NCBI GenBank assembly: GCA_903944895.1
Contig: CAJATL010000286.1
Location: forward strand, 1-42,612
Origin: an uncultured Bacteroidota bacterium
GTDB lineage: Bacteria; Bacteroidota; Bacteroidia; Bacteroidales; 4484-276
Length of the DNA stretch: 42,612 nt
Reading direction: 5' to 3'
Shown piece after piece: positions 9,101-16,856 of the stretch. The notes below the pieces were generated by a model that searched no databases, was not told where the DNA came from, and saw only the letters and a list, made by a program, of their open reading frames with translations. The translations under genes and the position numbers were made by a program. Every line of letters begins with the position of its first letter. Within the stretch, counting starts at the first letter, position 1.

Positions 9101-12100
9101 TCCGGTGATGATGGTGTTGTTCAGAAAACGATAACGGCCAAAACTTTCGCCAGTGCCGTCGCCACCGATTCTTGTCACCGAAAAATTTGGGTCGTTTCCG
9201 GCAGCGGTTTGTTTTTTGATCAAAACATTGCCCACCACATCGCTGTCTTCCCTCGCCAGTTCCTGGTCTCCGCCACAGGCATCCCATTCGGGGCCAATCA
9301 GTTCGAGTTCATGGTAAAATGCACCTTCTATCCAGTTGTAATAAATTTCGTTTCGTTCGGCACGGGATTTTATATTATTCCCGCCGTTTGCATCGTGAAT
9401 ATAACAATGCTGCATCCTGAAAACGCTGCCCGGATTATTTACTTCATCGGTTGCCACATAAATCTGGTGAATGCCGCCATCGTAGCCACATCCGTAAACT
9501 TCGGTGTATTCGACCAGCAACGACCCCGAACCCTGGTCTGCACCTAAAATTCCCATACCCGGGAAATCGTGCACAAGGCAATCCCGGATAGTTAAATCCT
9601 GTGCCTGATGAAAAATGCCTCTGTTGCTGGCGCCGGTGATCTCGAAGCCTTCAAAAATATAATGGTGCGCACCTTCCGGACCAGTGTACGGCCATGGTGT
9701 GAAGAATGCCACTGTATTTACACCACCCGAAATCAGTGGCCGCTTGCCATTGATTCTGATGCCTCTGATGGTGATTTTTTCGGTGGCTGTTCCTGGCCTC
9801 GAAAATGCCACACCTCCTGGATAAGTATAATCGCCGTCAACCTCAACAACATCGCCGGGATTAAGCAGCCCTGCAACTTCCTGTAAAGTGTGGAATAGCC
9901 TTGTTGGCCCAACCTGATAGGTTGCCAATTTTGATTTGGAAGCCTGGATTGTATTTCCAAAACATCCTAAATTAACCCGGTCGCCATTGGGCAATGGCTC
10001 ATTTGAGAAATCCGAAACCGGGTCACCGGCATCAATTCCAGGGCTGTGAACAGTGTCAACGATCCATTGTTCCAAATCGTTATTCCACCTTCCGCCTTTC
10101 GATTTGAGGTGATAGTCCCCGAAAGTATTATCTGCAATATACGGGTCAGCCTGGAGGCTATTGGAAATCGAAAAGGCACCATCACCAAGTTTTCCAGTCA
10201 CATAAACCGAATATTCAACGGTTAGCGATGAAGTTGCATCAACAAAAAAATCGTTTTGGTTTTCGGAACACCGATTTCCATAGAAAATGGAATTTTTAGC
10301 GATAACTTCTGATCCTCCTTCAACAAAAATGGCATGGCCGTAACTGTCGCTGCCGCCGGTATTATCGGCCACCGTGCAGTTTTCGAGGATGGTTTTTGCA
10401 TTGCCGTTGGCCCGTAAACCGTCAACATACAAAGCGCCGTTTTTGTTGGAGCCTGTACAGATGTTGCCCGAAATGAGTTCGTTTTTCATCCGGACATTGG
10501 CGCCCTCGTCGATAAAGACGCCGGAACCGCATGAAGGAGCCTGGTTGCCGCTATAAAAATTTCCGGTAAGTTCGATAAAAACCGCATCGCCGAATCCAGC
10601 AAACTGATTCCCGTCAACAATAAGGCCGCCGCCCCATCCATAACTTTCGAGGATGTAATTGTACCGGAAAATGTTGTTTCTGATGATGCCTTTGTAAGCG
10701 CTAACGTAGGCTCCGCCGCCATGGTCGGCATAAATCATATTGTACTCGATGGTGTTGCCTTCGATAAAAATTGAGTTTTCGGAATTCCGGAAACCAACAT
10801 AAAGCCCGCCTCCTTTTCCGCACCTGTTGTCGCGGATAGTGTTATTCTTTATTTCAGGGATGAGCCCGTCTGTGTGAATTCCACCACCAAAATCGTTTGA
10901 TCCGGTTAATCCGGTATTATTTTGAATAATATTTTCCGAAATTTTTATGCTGGCATTGCCACCATTGCCCCATGATTCGGCTTTAATGCCTTGCAGGCCA
11001 TTTTCGATTGTAAAACCATCAATTTCGTACAACTGAAAATCTCCAAAACCACCCGAATATTCTAGCAAAACAACAGGCGAACTATTTGTTCCACTGATTT
11101 TTGTTTCAAAAAATCCTACATTCCGGTTGTTAAAATCCCCGCTTTCATAGCCTCCAAACAAGCTCAGTCCCAAAGTTTGAGGGAGAACAATATTTTCGTT
11201 GTAAATTCCCTGCGCAACTTTGATGGTGTCGCTGCTTTGAACATTATTTACCGCATGTTGGATGGTTAGCCAGGGTAAACTGACGGTTCCGGGATTAGCA
11301 TCGCTGGCAGCAGGATTATTTTTATCAACGTAAAAAGTTGTTTGCTCCTCGCCCCATCCGGCCATCTTAGCCATCATCCACCAGAAAGCGCGGCCTTTCA
11401 GGTTGCAGTTGAGGGATTCGGAATGTGCGCAATCGCAACTCCGGCAAAGGTAGGAGCCGGGATGTGCAGCACACCATTCCTGCGCCCAGTTTCCGAGATA
11501 ACCCCAGCCGGCACCTTGCCAATAGCTGCAATCGTCGGAGGCATAGTTAAAAAATGTTCCGTCAGGATTGTAGCTTTCGATGTCGGCAAAATCGAACAGG
11601 ATTTTGTTGTTGGCAATGCAGTAATCGCGGATCTGCTGGTTTCGGGCTTTCAGATTTGCCCACGACCAGATATCCAGATGGCCTGTCATGTAAATAAAAG
11701 TTACGTTGGGGAAATCAAGTTCCAGTTGGTTCATGGCGTTGAGGTAAATGTTGATTCCAGCCACGGTGTTGTCCGATACGCCTCCGCACCACGACCACAT
11801 CACAACATTCCGGTCGTTATCGGGGCTATTGAGTTGCTGGCGTGTGAGCTGTTCCCAGTAAAGATCGCCATTATGGCCAAGATCAGCCCAGCCAAGTTCC
11901 TGGTAAGATAATGCGCCTCCGGTTCCTGAATAATTAAAAGTGTAAGGTGCGCCAATGTGCGATTGCAGGTTCTCAATCCCCGAAGAAATCTGGCTGCCGT
12001 GCGAAGTATGCCCGTACCAGATTTTGAAATCAGATTTTGCCTGGTTTACCCATTCATCCGGCACCTGACTCAGATTGGTGCAGGTGTGATTGATGATGAC

Positions 12101-12175
12101 CCCCTGAGCCATTGCAAAAAATGAAAGATTCAGCAGAACCAGGATGAAAATTGCGGTGGTAATTTTGTTTTTCAT
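6149..12175 (-). CDS. Giant secreted multi-domain parallel beta-helix protein
   Basis: 2008 residues with a signal peptide (about 1-23, ending FFAMAQG). Domain order: (1) about 25-272, a cysteine-containing esterase-like region with WYGHTSHGSQISSG, MWSWCGG, FIYMTGHLD, FDFADIESY and a closing KGRAFWWMMAKMAGW; (2) about 275-735, a DUF1565-like start (YVDKNNPAASDANPGT) and a right-handed beta-helix of GGGI/NTI-type rungs; (3) about 755-1165, a second pectate-lyase-like helix; (4) about 1175-1280, an ASH/choice-of-anchor-D beta-sandwich (PTTLNFGTVFIGESQTRQI); (5) about 1300-1790, a third helix with regular GGGI and GGAI rungs; (6) about 1790-1835, a choice-of-anchor-Q-like segment; (7) the C-terminal LPSGWSGISSY and LPSGWSLIPV duplicated module. 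It probably acts outside the cell on polysaccharide or as an adhesin; the substrate is unknown. A classical T9SS type-A tail is not evident. Confidence 0.95.
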   Translation of the reverse strand: MKNKITTAIFILVLLNLSFFAMAQGVIINHTCTNLSQVPDEWVNQAKSDFKIWYGHTSHGSQISSGIENLQSHIGAPYTFNYSGTGGALSYQELGWADLGHNGDLYWEQLTRQQLNSPDNDRNVVMWSWCGGVSDNTVAGINIYLNAMNQLELDFPNVTFIYMTGHLDIWSWANLKARNQQIRDYCIANNKILFDFADIESYNPDGTFFNYASDDCSYWQGAGWGYLGNWAQEWCAAHPGSYLCRSCDCAHSESLNCNLKGRAFWWMMAKMAGWGEEQTTFYVDKNNPAASDANPGTVSLPWLTIQHAVNNVQSSDTIKVAQGIYNENIVLPQTLGLSLFGGYESGDFNNRNVGFFETKISGTNSSPVVLLEYSGGFGDFQLYEIDGFTIENGLQGIKAESWGNGGNASIKISENIIQNNTGLTGSNDFGGGIHTDGLIPEIKNNTIRDNRCGKGGGLYVGFRNSENSIFIEGNTIEYNMIYADHGGGAYVSAYKGIIRNNIFRYNYILESYGWGGGLIVDGNQFAGFGDAVFIELTGNFYSGNQAPSCGSGVFIDEGANVRMKNELISGNICTGSNKNGALYVDGLRANGNAKTILENCTVADNTGGSDSYGHAIFVEGGSEVIAKNSIFYGNRCSENQNDFFVDATSSLTVEYSVYVTGKLGDGAFSISNSLQADPYIADNTFGDYHLKSKGGRWNNDLEQWIVDTVHSPGIDAGDPVSDFSNEPLPNGDRVNLGCFGNTIQASKSKLATYQVGPTRLFHTLQEVAGLLNPGDVVEVDGDYTYPGGVAFSRPGTATEKITIRGIRINGKRPLISGGVNTVAFFTPWPYTGPEGAHHYIFEGFEITGASNRGIFHQAQDLTIRDCLVHDFPGMGILGADQGSGSLLVEYTEVYGCGYDGGIHQIYVATDEVNNPGSVFRMQHCYIHDANGGNNIKSRAERNEIYYNWIEGAFYHELELIGPEWDACGGDQELAREDSDVVGNVLIKKQTAAGNDPNFSVTRIGGDGTGESFGRYRFLNNTIITGTGSVFRMYDALESVEIQNNVFYNPTGNVLFKRTMEANWVTGQEVISGANNWTKTGTGELPVGLSGTILGDNPGFVYFANENFFPSANSPLINAGVLPTVSLPGFEFPNPLPQPLKLPPNGAIESVYAADNRITIGNIDIGAFEFQGGIPFYSVSPTTLNFGTVFIGESQTRQITITNESEVPIVVDNIEVQPGIFQIPLFSFPIEITDNLTFDVMFEPLETQNYTGTLTISSSQTSDTEIPLTGNGSVEPSGGVHVSGELTGLWAGWDTLFVDGNIIVPLGETLEIMPGNGDVDVIFTGPFSITVYGKLLLTGNETDSIRFYAENAETGWEGIRFINTSGNNQGNSEIHFCLFKDGKFSPETYRSGGAIQADFSSNLIITNCIFINNEATNGGAIDLDFSSPSISDCEISFNTASESGGGVFIGYDCNPAFSNLNIHHNSAVTGNGGGIYILDGSAPTIQNSTIKSNAGYSGGGIACSSDLAVFSYLDISENTANGEWANGGGISCSANPLISHCTIKGNTSNGSGGGISCNYENSPCIEYCEIEDNQAASGGGIACLYGSNPNIKHTFFRNNQALNGNGGGMYNWEGSNPELSFVSFESNSSSDEGGAIYIQDSDGKFTNLTIKNNQATNKGGGIFIRGASSPEFYNALVCGNSAEWGGGIIAFANSGTPVFHNATISGNSAWTGGGGLACDFGNPEFYSSVFWGNFADDFGNNVYLHVTESDPYFNYCLIENGIAGFGGDGAGQNYDVSRYLNNREDNPQFANPAESDFNLLISSPAINRGVYDTTGFSLPAIDLNGNPRISAFLLDMGCYENQEFIAPQQTLTLPSGWSGISSYLLPYFPQLEKMFEAAGENLIILQNQEGFYWRSQNVNTLGNWNTEKGYLIKLSEETNLTIPGIVLENTMINLPSGWSLIPVLNSCGLQIEELILELGSDLIFIKEAVGIKVCWPEMGIHSLTELMPGNSYFIYLNEPALLTFPACDK

Positions 12176-12209
12176 GATGTTCGATTTTTTTTCTAAATTT
12201 TTAGATCAG

Positions 12210-12240
12210 TAAACGTACGAAATTTATTTATTTCTGGCAA
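12210..12240 (-). promoter_or_regulatory. Candidate promoter of the giant beta-helix gene
   Basis: On the minus strand TTG (12240-12238) and TACGTTTA (12217-12210) are separated by 20 bases. The -7 element differs from TAnnTTTG in the last position. It lies about 35 bases from the start codon. Confidence 0.4.
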
Positions 12241-12616
12241 AAAAATCATCACCTCAATTCATCTTAAAGTCAGAATGGCGAACAAAAGGGCTGGAAATAT
12301 TTGATTTTGAATTTTTGTAATTTTCCGGATTTGATTTCTATTCATAATTGTTCTGTCAACGAAATCTTTAACCCCAGCCCACATTTTAGTAAACCGGACA
12401 TTTTGAATATTTTTCGTCGCAAAACATTTTATTCAAAATCAAAATAAATATTTTAACAATCTTCAAAATCAATAAACTTTTTACCTTTGAAAACAATTTT
12501 ACCAATTTCACATTTTAGGTGATGCAAATCAGGAACAGATCAGTTATTTGGCACATATTCAACAGGATTGGTAATTTATCAGTGAATTGTTCTCATGCAC
12601 AAATTTTAATACGGCC
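12241..12616 (+). promoter_or_regulatory. Divergent intergenic region with a -7 element for the TPR/OB gene
   Basis: TACCTTTG at 12482-12489 matches TAnnTTTG, but no convincing -33 element is seen. It would give a leader of about 120 bases. The remainder is AT-rich and I see no gene, RNA or notable repeat in it. Confidence 0.4.
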
Positions 12617-14095
12617 ATGAATCCAGAAAAAGAACACCAGGCATTTTTTAATGCAAAAGCAGCTTACGAAGAATCAAAAACTCCGGCTACCGAAAAGAAA
12701 CTTTTTAATACCATGATGCCTTATCTCAAAGAGGCGGCAAACAGCAGCGACTTTGGATATTTCGTCCAAACTTTGGGAGAAATGGATAATTATGGTTTTC
12801 TCGAAATTCCTGCCTGCGCCAACCAAATCGTGTGGACCATTGTTGGGATTTTAAATAAAATAAAATCCGACAAAAACTTCCAGATACAACGTTTTAATGA
12901 GTTGTTTGAACTGCTAAGTAAATTAAACTATAACAGGCCTTCCCTGGAACACTCGCTCTTATTGAAGTTTTTTCTCAAGCGGACCGACAATTACGATTCA
13001 TTTGAACAATTTATCAGTTGGTGGGATATCAAAAACCTTCGTCCAGATGATTATCAACCAGAGCAATTTAAGGATGTCTCCTTTCCTGCCCTTGCCGAAA
13101 CGCTCTATTCAGGCTTATCAAAGAGTATTATAGCCAATGCCGAGGGCAGTCAGCCTTTGGGAACCATCGAAAAGAATTATTTAAATTCCCTGGCTAAAGA
13201 TTTGGATGAACTTTATCTACAATATCCACAATACAAATTTTTTCCCTATTATTCTGCTAAACTTAGGTTTACTGCCGGATTTACCAAGGAGGCGATGGAT
13301 ACTTTGTTTCCTTTTATCCGTCGCAACAATAACCAGTTTTGGGCCTGGGAACTGATGGGCGAGTTTTTTAAGAAGGAACCTGACATGCAAAGGGCCGTGT
13401 ATTGTCGTGCCTTGTTGTGCAAGGCCGATGATAAAGGGAAAATCGGTGTCCACGCCAGGCTCATGGAGCTTTTTTTGCAAGCCAGGTTGTTTGATGAAGC
13501 GCACGAAGAACTCGACAGAATCGTCAAAATCAGAGAATATAATAAGTTAAGAGTGTTTCCGGCATTCATGGCTCATAAGCGTCGCGACTGGTATCTCAAC
13601 TCAACAAATCGCAGACAATCATCCTTTTATTATCAGCGAATTGCAAAGGACGCCGATGCCTTGTTTTTTAGCGAAAAACCGGTACAAATGGCTGTTGTAG
13701 CTGCTTATTTGCCCGACAGAGGGGTGGCTTTTATTGTAACCGAGGATTTGACCAACGCTAAATTCAGGGCTTCAAAATTTGGCATCGAAAACCCGGAACC
13801 CGGAATGATGCTTGAAGTAATCACCGAAACGATCGAAGGCAGCGTCGAAGTGATGCAGGCTAAAATTTCGCAGGCACATTTACACGCTGAATTGGTCCAG
13901 ATTGTTGAAGGTAAAATTAAAATTATTACAACCACTTCCTTTGGCATTGTTAACGGTGTATTTGTACCCCATGAACTGATTGAAGCAGCAGATATTAAAG
14001 AAGGCGATCCCGTTATTGCAAAAGCTTTGCGAAGCTACGATAAGAAAAAAGATAACTGGGGTTGGAAGGCCATCAGTTTAAAACTCAATATTTAA
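12617..14095 (+). CDS. TPR-like protein with C-terminal OB/cold-shock-like domain
   Basis: 492 residues from the ATG beginning MNPEKEHQAFF; an in-frame TTG 30 bases upstream is less likely. About residues 1-330 are helical, with repeat-like segments (AKAAYEESKTPATEKKLF; WELMGEFFKKEPDMQRAVYCR; LMELFLQARLFDEAHEELDR), suggesting a TPR-type superhelix. The last 110 residues look like small beta-barrels: PDRGVAFIVTEDL, and FGIVNGVFVPHELI followed by DPVIAKALRSYDKKKDNWGW, typical of nucleic-acid-binding OB/cold-shock folds. I recall similar TPR plus OB proteins (DUF7017-like) being described with TOTE-type conflict systems, but that memory is weak and no partner genes are seen here. No signal peptide, so cytoplasmic. 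The next gene begins 142 bases downstream. Confidence 0.85.
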   Translation: MNPEKEHQAFFNAKAAYEESKTPATEKKLFNTMMPYLKEAANSSDFGYFVQTLGEMDNYGFLEIPACANQIVWTIVGILNKIKSDKNFQIQRFNELFELLSKLNYNRPSLEHSLLLKFFLKRTDNYDSFEQFISWWDIKNLRPDDYQPEQFKDVSFPALAETLYSGLSKSIIANAEGSQPLGTIEKNYLNSLAKDLDELYLQYPQYKFFPYYSAKLRFTAGFTKEAMDTLFPFIRRNNNQFWAWELMGEFFKKEPDMQRAVYCRALLCKADDKGKIGVHARLMELFLQARLFDEAHEELDRIVKIREYNKLRVFPAFMAHKRRDWYLNSTNRRQSSFYYQRIAKDADALFFSEKPVQMAVVAAYLPDRGVAFIVTEDLTNAKFRASKFGIENPEPGMMLEVITETIEGSVEVMQAKISQAHLHAELVQIVEGKIKIITTTSFGIVNGVFVPHELIEAADIKEGDPVIAKALRSYDKKKDNWGWKAISLKLNI

Positions 14096-14237
14096 AAAAT
14101 GAGTTTATCACCTTTTAAAATCCAGGCTCCATTCCATAACTTCCCAAAATAATCCGGTTTTGTTGCTGAATGAATATTTTCTCACGGTTAGTTATTGCAT
14201 CTTTTAATGAAATTCTTAGTTTTTAAAATTATAGCAG

Positions 14238-15104
14238 ATGAATATTTTTGACGTTTCCCTTGCCCAGGTTTTGAGTGATAAACAATCAGGCTCTGTGGCC
14301 GTTTTGCAGCAGTTGACCCGAGCTATTTTGTCCTATCTTATCCGCGAGAAAAATTTCCACGAAAGCCTGATTGTTCTCAAATACAGGCTGCCAACAATCA
14401 AGGCTTCGCTAAGCCATTTTGCAGTGGTCAATCATTTTCTTTGTGAACTCGAAAACCAGATCAACATCCTCGAAGAAAATCCTTCCGATCATGATCTGCT
14501 TTTTAATTTTGTAAACAACTACGACAATCAATGGAAAGATGCCAATAAAGATGTTGCTGATCTTGCTTCAAAAACGCTGGATTGTGATGGGAAAACAATT
14601 CTTCTTCACAGCAACAGCAGCGTAGTGAGTACTTTTTTCAGGAAACTGAGTAATACCGGGATATTCCCGAAGGTCATTCAAACCGAATCGCGTCCGGAGA
14701 ATGAAGGGCGTTATCAGGCCAGATCGATTGCTGAACTTGGCTTTGACGTGGATTATGTTGTGGATTCGGCCGCCGGCTTTATGATGAAAAATGTTGATAT
14801 GGTTATTACGGGAGCCGACCAGATTCATAAAAATTATTTCGTGAACAAGATCGGAACCTTTGTTATTGCTTTGATGTGCCGCGAATTTAAGGTTCCGCTG
14901 ATTGTGCTCGCCGATAGTCGAAAAATTTCACAAATACCCGGTAATCCTGATTCACTTAATCATCTTATCCGTCCTTCAGCAGATATCTGGAATGTTGCCC
15001 ATGAAAAAATCCATCCGGTAAACTATTATTTTGAACCGGTTCCCAGCAAGCTTGTTTCGATAATTATCACCGAAAAAGCAGTAATTCACCCGGAAGAACT
15101 TTAA
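14238..15104 (+). CDS. eIF-2B alpha/beta/delta-like sugar-phosphate isomerase-family protein
   Basis: 288 residues. The N-terminal half is helical. The C-terminal half has the IF-2B Rossmann-like fold: KTILLHSNSSVVSTFF, VIQTESRPENEGR, ADQIHKNYFVNKIGT preceded by MVITG, then PLIVLADSRKI. The family includes methylthioribose-1-phosphate isomerase, ribose-1,5-bisphosphate isomerase and eukaryotic eIF2B subunits. The ESRP-EGR and GAD-NKIGT signatures that shape the sugar-phosphate pocket are kept. Which substrate is used cannot be told; the catalytic cysteine of methylthioribose-phosphate isomerases is not evident, so a ribose-1,5-bisphosphate isomerase-like or non-catalytic role is possible. It follows the TPR/OB gene on the same strand. 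Confidence 0.85.
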   Translation: MNIFDVSLAQVLSDKQSGSVAVLQQLTRAILSYLIREKNFHESLIVLKYRLPTIKASLSHFAVVNHFLCELENQINILEENPSDHDLLFNFVNNYDNQWKDANKDVADLASKTLDCDGKTILLHSNSSVVSTFFRKLSNTGIFPKVIQTESRPENEGRYQARSIAELGFDVDYVVDSAAGFMMKNVDMVITGADQIHKNYFVNKIGTFVIALMCREFKVPLIVLADSRKISQIPGNPDSLNHLIRPSADIWNVAHEKIHPVNYYFEPVPSKLVSIIITEKAVIHPEEL

Positions 15105-15314
15105 GAAATTTCGAAATTATTGATGGTGGAGATGCAAATTCCTGCCTCAGGATATAGTGGTTTGTAGATCATAAGCCGGAAAAAAATATCCGGAATATTC
15201 ATAAAACCCCAGATTTTTGTATCAACACTTTTCCAGCTTTAATCATTCAACGATTTGATTTTCAAATTCAATATGAAACTTTTTGATCTTTTTTTAAAAT
15301 ATTATGAAAGAAAG

Positions 15315-15345
15315 TTGTTCCTTTTGAATAAAGTTTTTACTTTTG
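15315..15345 (+). promoter_or_regulatory. Promoter of the rpmG operon
   Basis: TTG (15315-15317) and TACTTTTG (15338-15345) are separated by 20 bases and fit the Bacteroidota TTG/TAnnTTTG pattern. The ATG of rpmG is 31 bases further on. The 15105-15314 part of this gap holds nothing else I can identify. Confidence 0.7.
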
Positions 15346-15375
15346 CAGCCCTAAAAAATTCAGAGGAATTATAAA

Positions 15376-15564
15376 ATGGCAAAGAAATCAAAAGAAGCAA
15401 GAGTTCAGGTAATCATGGAATGCACAGAGCACAAAACCAGCGGTAAGCCAGGAACTTCGAGGTATGTAACTACCAAAAACAAAAAAAATACTCCTGAAAG
15501 ACTGGAGTTGAAAAAGTACAATCGCATCTTGAAAAAAATGACGGTTCATAGAGAAATCAAGTAA
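15376..15564 (+). CDS. rpmG: 50S ribosomal protein L33 (bL33)
   Basis: 62 residues, [20 protein letters not shown] at the start and [14 protein letters not shown] at the end, which is diagnostic for bL33. A component of the large subunit near the E site. Only one of the zinc-ribbon cysteines remains (in MECTEH), so this is the zinc-independent form. In many Bacteroidota rpmB (L28) comes directly before rpmG; here a promoter takes that place and rpmB is not in the window. The DUF4295 gene starts 12 bases downstream. Confidence 0.97.
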   Translation: MAKKSKEARVQVIMECTEHKTSGKPGTSRYVTTKNKKNTPERLELKKYNRILKKMTVHREIK

Positions 15565-15576
15565 AAAATTTAAAAT

Positions 15577-15729
15577 ATGGCAAAGAAAGTTGTTGCTACG
15601 CTGCAATCTGCAGGCAAAGATTACGCTAAAGTAATCCAGGTAGTCAGGTCAAAAAAGACAGGTGCTTACACCTTTAAGGAAACTATCGTTCCAAACGATA
15701 AGATTGAGGAATTTGTAGGAAAGAAATAA
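15577..15729 (+). CDS. DUF4295 small basic ribosome-associated protein
   Basis: 50 residues starting MAKKVVATLQSAGKDYAKVI and ending in EEFVGKK. It belongs to DUF4295, a Bacteroidota-specific family encoded between rpmG and ftsY. The size, basic charge and position point to a ribosomal protein; I recall a protein of this family being seen in the large subunit of a Flavobacterium ribosome (named bL38), with moderate certainty. It shares the rpmG promoter and is followed by an intrinsic terminator, so much transcription probably stops before ftsY. Confidence 0.93.
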   Translation: MAKKVVATLQSAGKDYAKVIQVVRSKKTGAYTFKETIVPNDKIEEFVGKK

Positions 15730-15760
15730 TTTCGTCAGAAATGATTTCATCTGAAAAGAG

Positions 15761-15791
15761 GCCTTTTCCGCCATTGGGAGAGGCTTTTTTT
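15761..15791 (+). terminator. Intrinsic terminator between the ribosomal genes and ftsY
   Basis: GCCTTTTCC (15761-15769) pairs with GGGAGAGGC (15776-15784), with two G-T pairs and a 6-base loop, followed by seven T residues. It would separate high ribosomal-protein expression from ftsY-rimO, with readthrough possible. Confidence 0.75.
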
Positions 15792-15887
15792 GTATTGGTG
15801 CTCGTTAAGTTTTACGTTCGGTACAAGATTTTCTACCAAATTCGATCAACCTAAATCATTTTTTTACCAAAATAATAAAAGTTCAGA

Positions 15888-16841
15888 ATGGGAATATTCT
15901 CTATTTTTTCAAGAAATAAAAAGGAAAAGCTCGACGAAGGTCTCCAGAAAACCAAGCAGAGCATGTTTTCCAAGATTTCGAAGGCTATTGTCGGAAAATC
16001 AAAAGTTGACGACGAAGTCCTCGATAACCTCGAAGAGATCCTGGTTTCGTCAGATGTTGGTGTTACCACCACTTTAAAAATCATCGAACGTATCGAGGCA
16101 AGGGTTTCACGGGATAAATACCTGGGTACTTCTGAACTTAACCAGATCTTGAAAGAAGAAATCGCTGCCCTGTTATCTGAAAATGATAAAGGCGATATGC
16201 TTGGTTTTGATTTCCCAAAACGCGAAGTACCTTATGTAATCATGGTTGTAGGCGTAAATGGCGTTGGAAAAACCACCACCATCGGAAAACTTGCCCATCA
16301 ATATAAAACTTCAGGAAAATCGGTTGTTTTAGGCGCTGCCGATACTTTTCGTGCCGCCGCTGTAGATCAGTTGAAAATCTGGGGCGAAAGAGTTGGCGTT
16401 CCTGTGATTACCCAGGGAATGGGTGCCGATCCTGCCTCTGTTGCTTTTGATACGCTCAAATCGGCGGTTGCCAGTAAAGCTGACGTTGTAATTATTGATA
16501 CGGCAGGTCGCCTTCACAACAAAATCAACCTGATGAAGGAATTGACCAAGATAAAGGACGTAATGAAAAAGGTTATCCCTGATGCACCTCATGAAATTCT
16601 GCTGGTTTTGGATGCGTCCACCGGTCAAAATGCCATCGAACAGGCTAAACAATTTACAGCATCAACTGATGTTAATGCGCTTGCACTTACAAAACTTGAT
16701 GGTACCGCCAAAGGAGGAGTTGCCATCGGAATTTCGGAACAGTTTAAAATTCCTGTAAAATACATCGGAATCGGCGAGACCAAGGAAGATCTGCAACTGT
16801 TTAATAAAACCGAGTTTGTTGATTCGCTTTTTAACGAATAA
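15888..16841 (+). CDS. ftsY: Signal recognition particle receptor FtsY
   Basis: 317 residues. FtsY is the membrane-docking GTPase that receives SRP-ribosome complexes during co-translational insertion of membrane proteins. A short amphipathic start (MGIFSIFSRNKKEKL) leads directly to the four-helix N domain; the long acidic A domain of E. coli FtsY is missing, as is common outside gamma-proteobacteria. G-domain motifs: GVNGVGKTTT at about 122, DTFRAAAVDQL, DTAGRL, LTKLDGTAKGG, and a GIGETKEDLQLF end. rimO starts 15 bases downstream, so the two are probably co-transcribed. Confidence 0.99.
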   Translation: MGIFSIFSRNKKEKLDEGLQKTKQSMFSKISKAIVGKSKVDDEVLDNLEEILVSSDVGVTTTLKIIERIEARVSRDKYLGTSELNQILKEEIAALLSENDKGDMLGFDFPKREVPYVIMVVGVNGVGKTTTIGKLAHQYKTSGKSVVLGAADTFRAAAVDQLKIWGERVGVPVITQGMGADPASVAFDTLKSAVASKADVVIIDTAGRLHNKINLMKELTKIKDVMKKVIPDAPHEILLVLDASTGQNAIEQAKQFTASTDVNALALTKLDGTAKGGVAIGISEQFKIPVKYIGIGETKEDLQLFNKTEFVDSLFNE

Positions 16842-16856
16842 TTCATCCTGACAACT

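Noticed and set aside
11342-11911. 189-residue plus-strand open frame inside the giant gene
   Set aside because: It is antisense to a clear coding region with domain motifs, and its own translation shows no family features.
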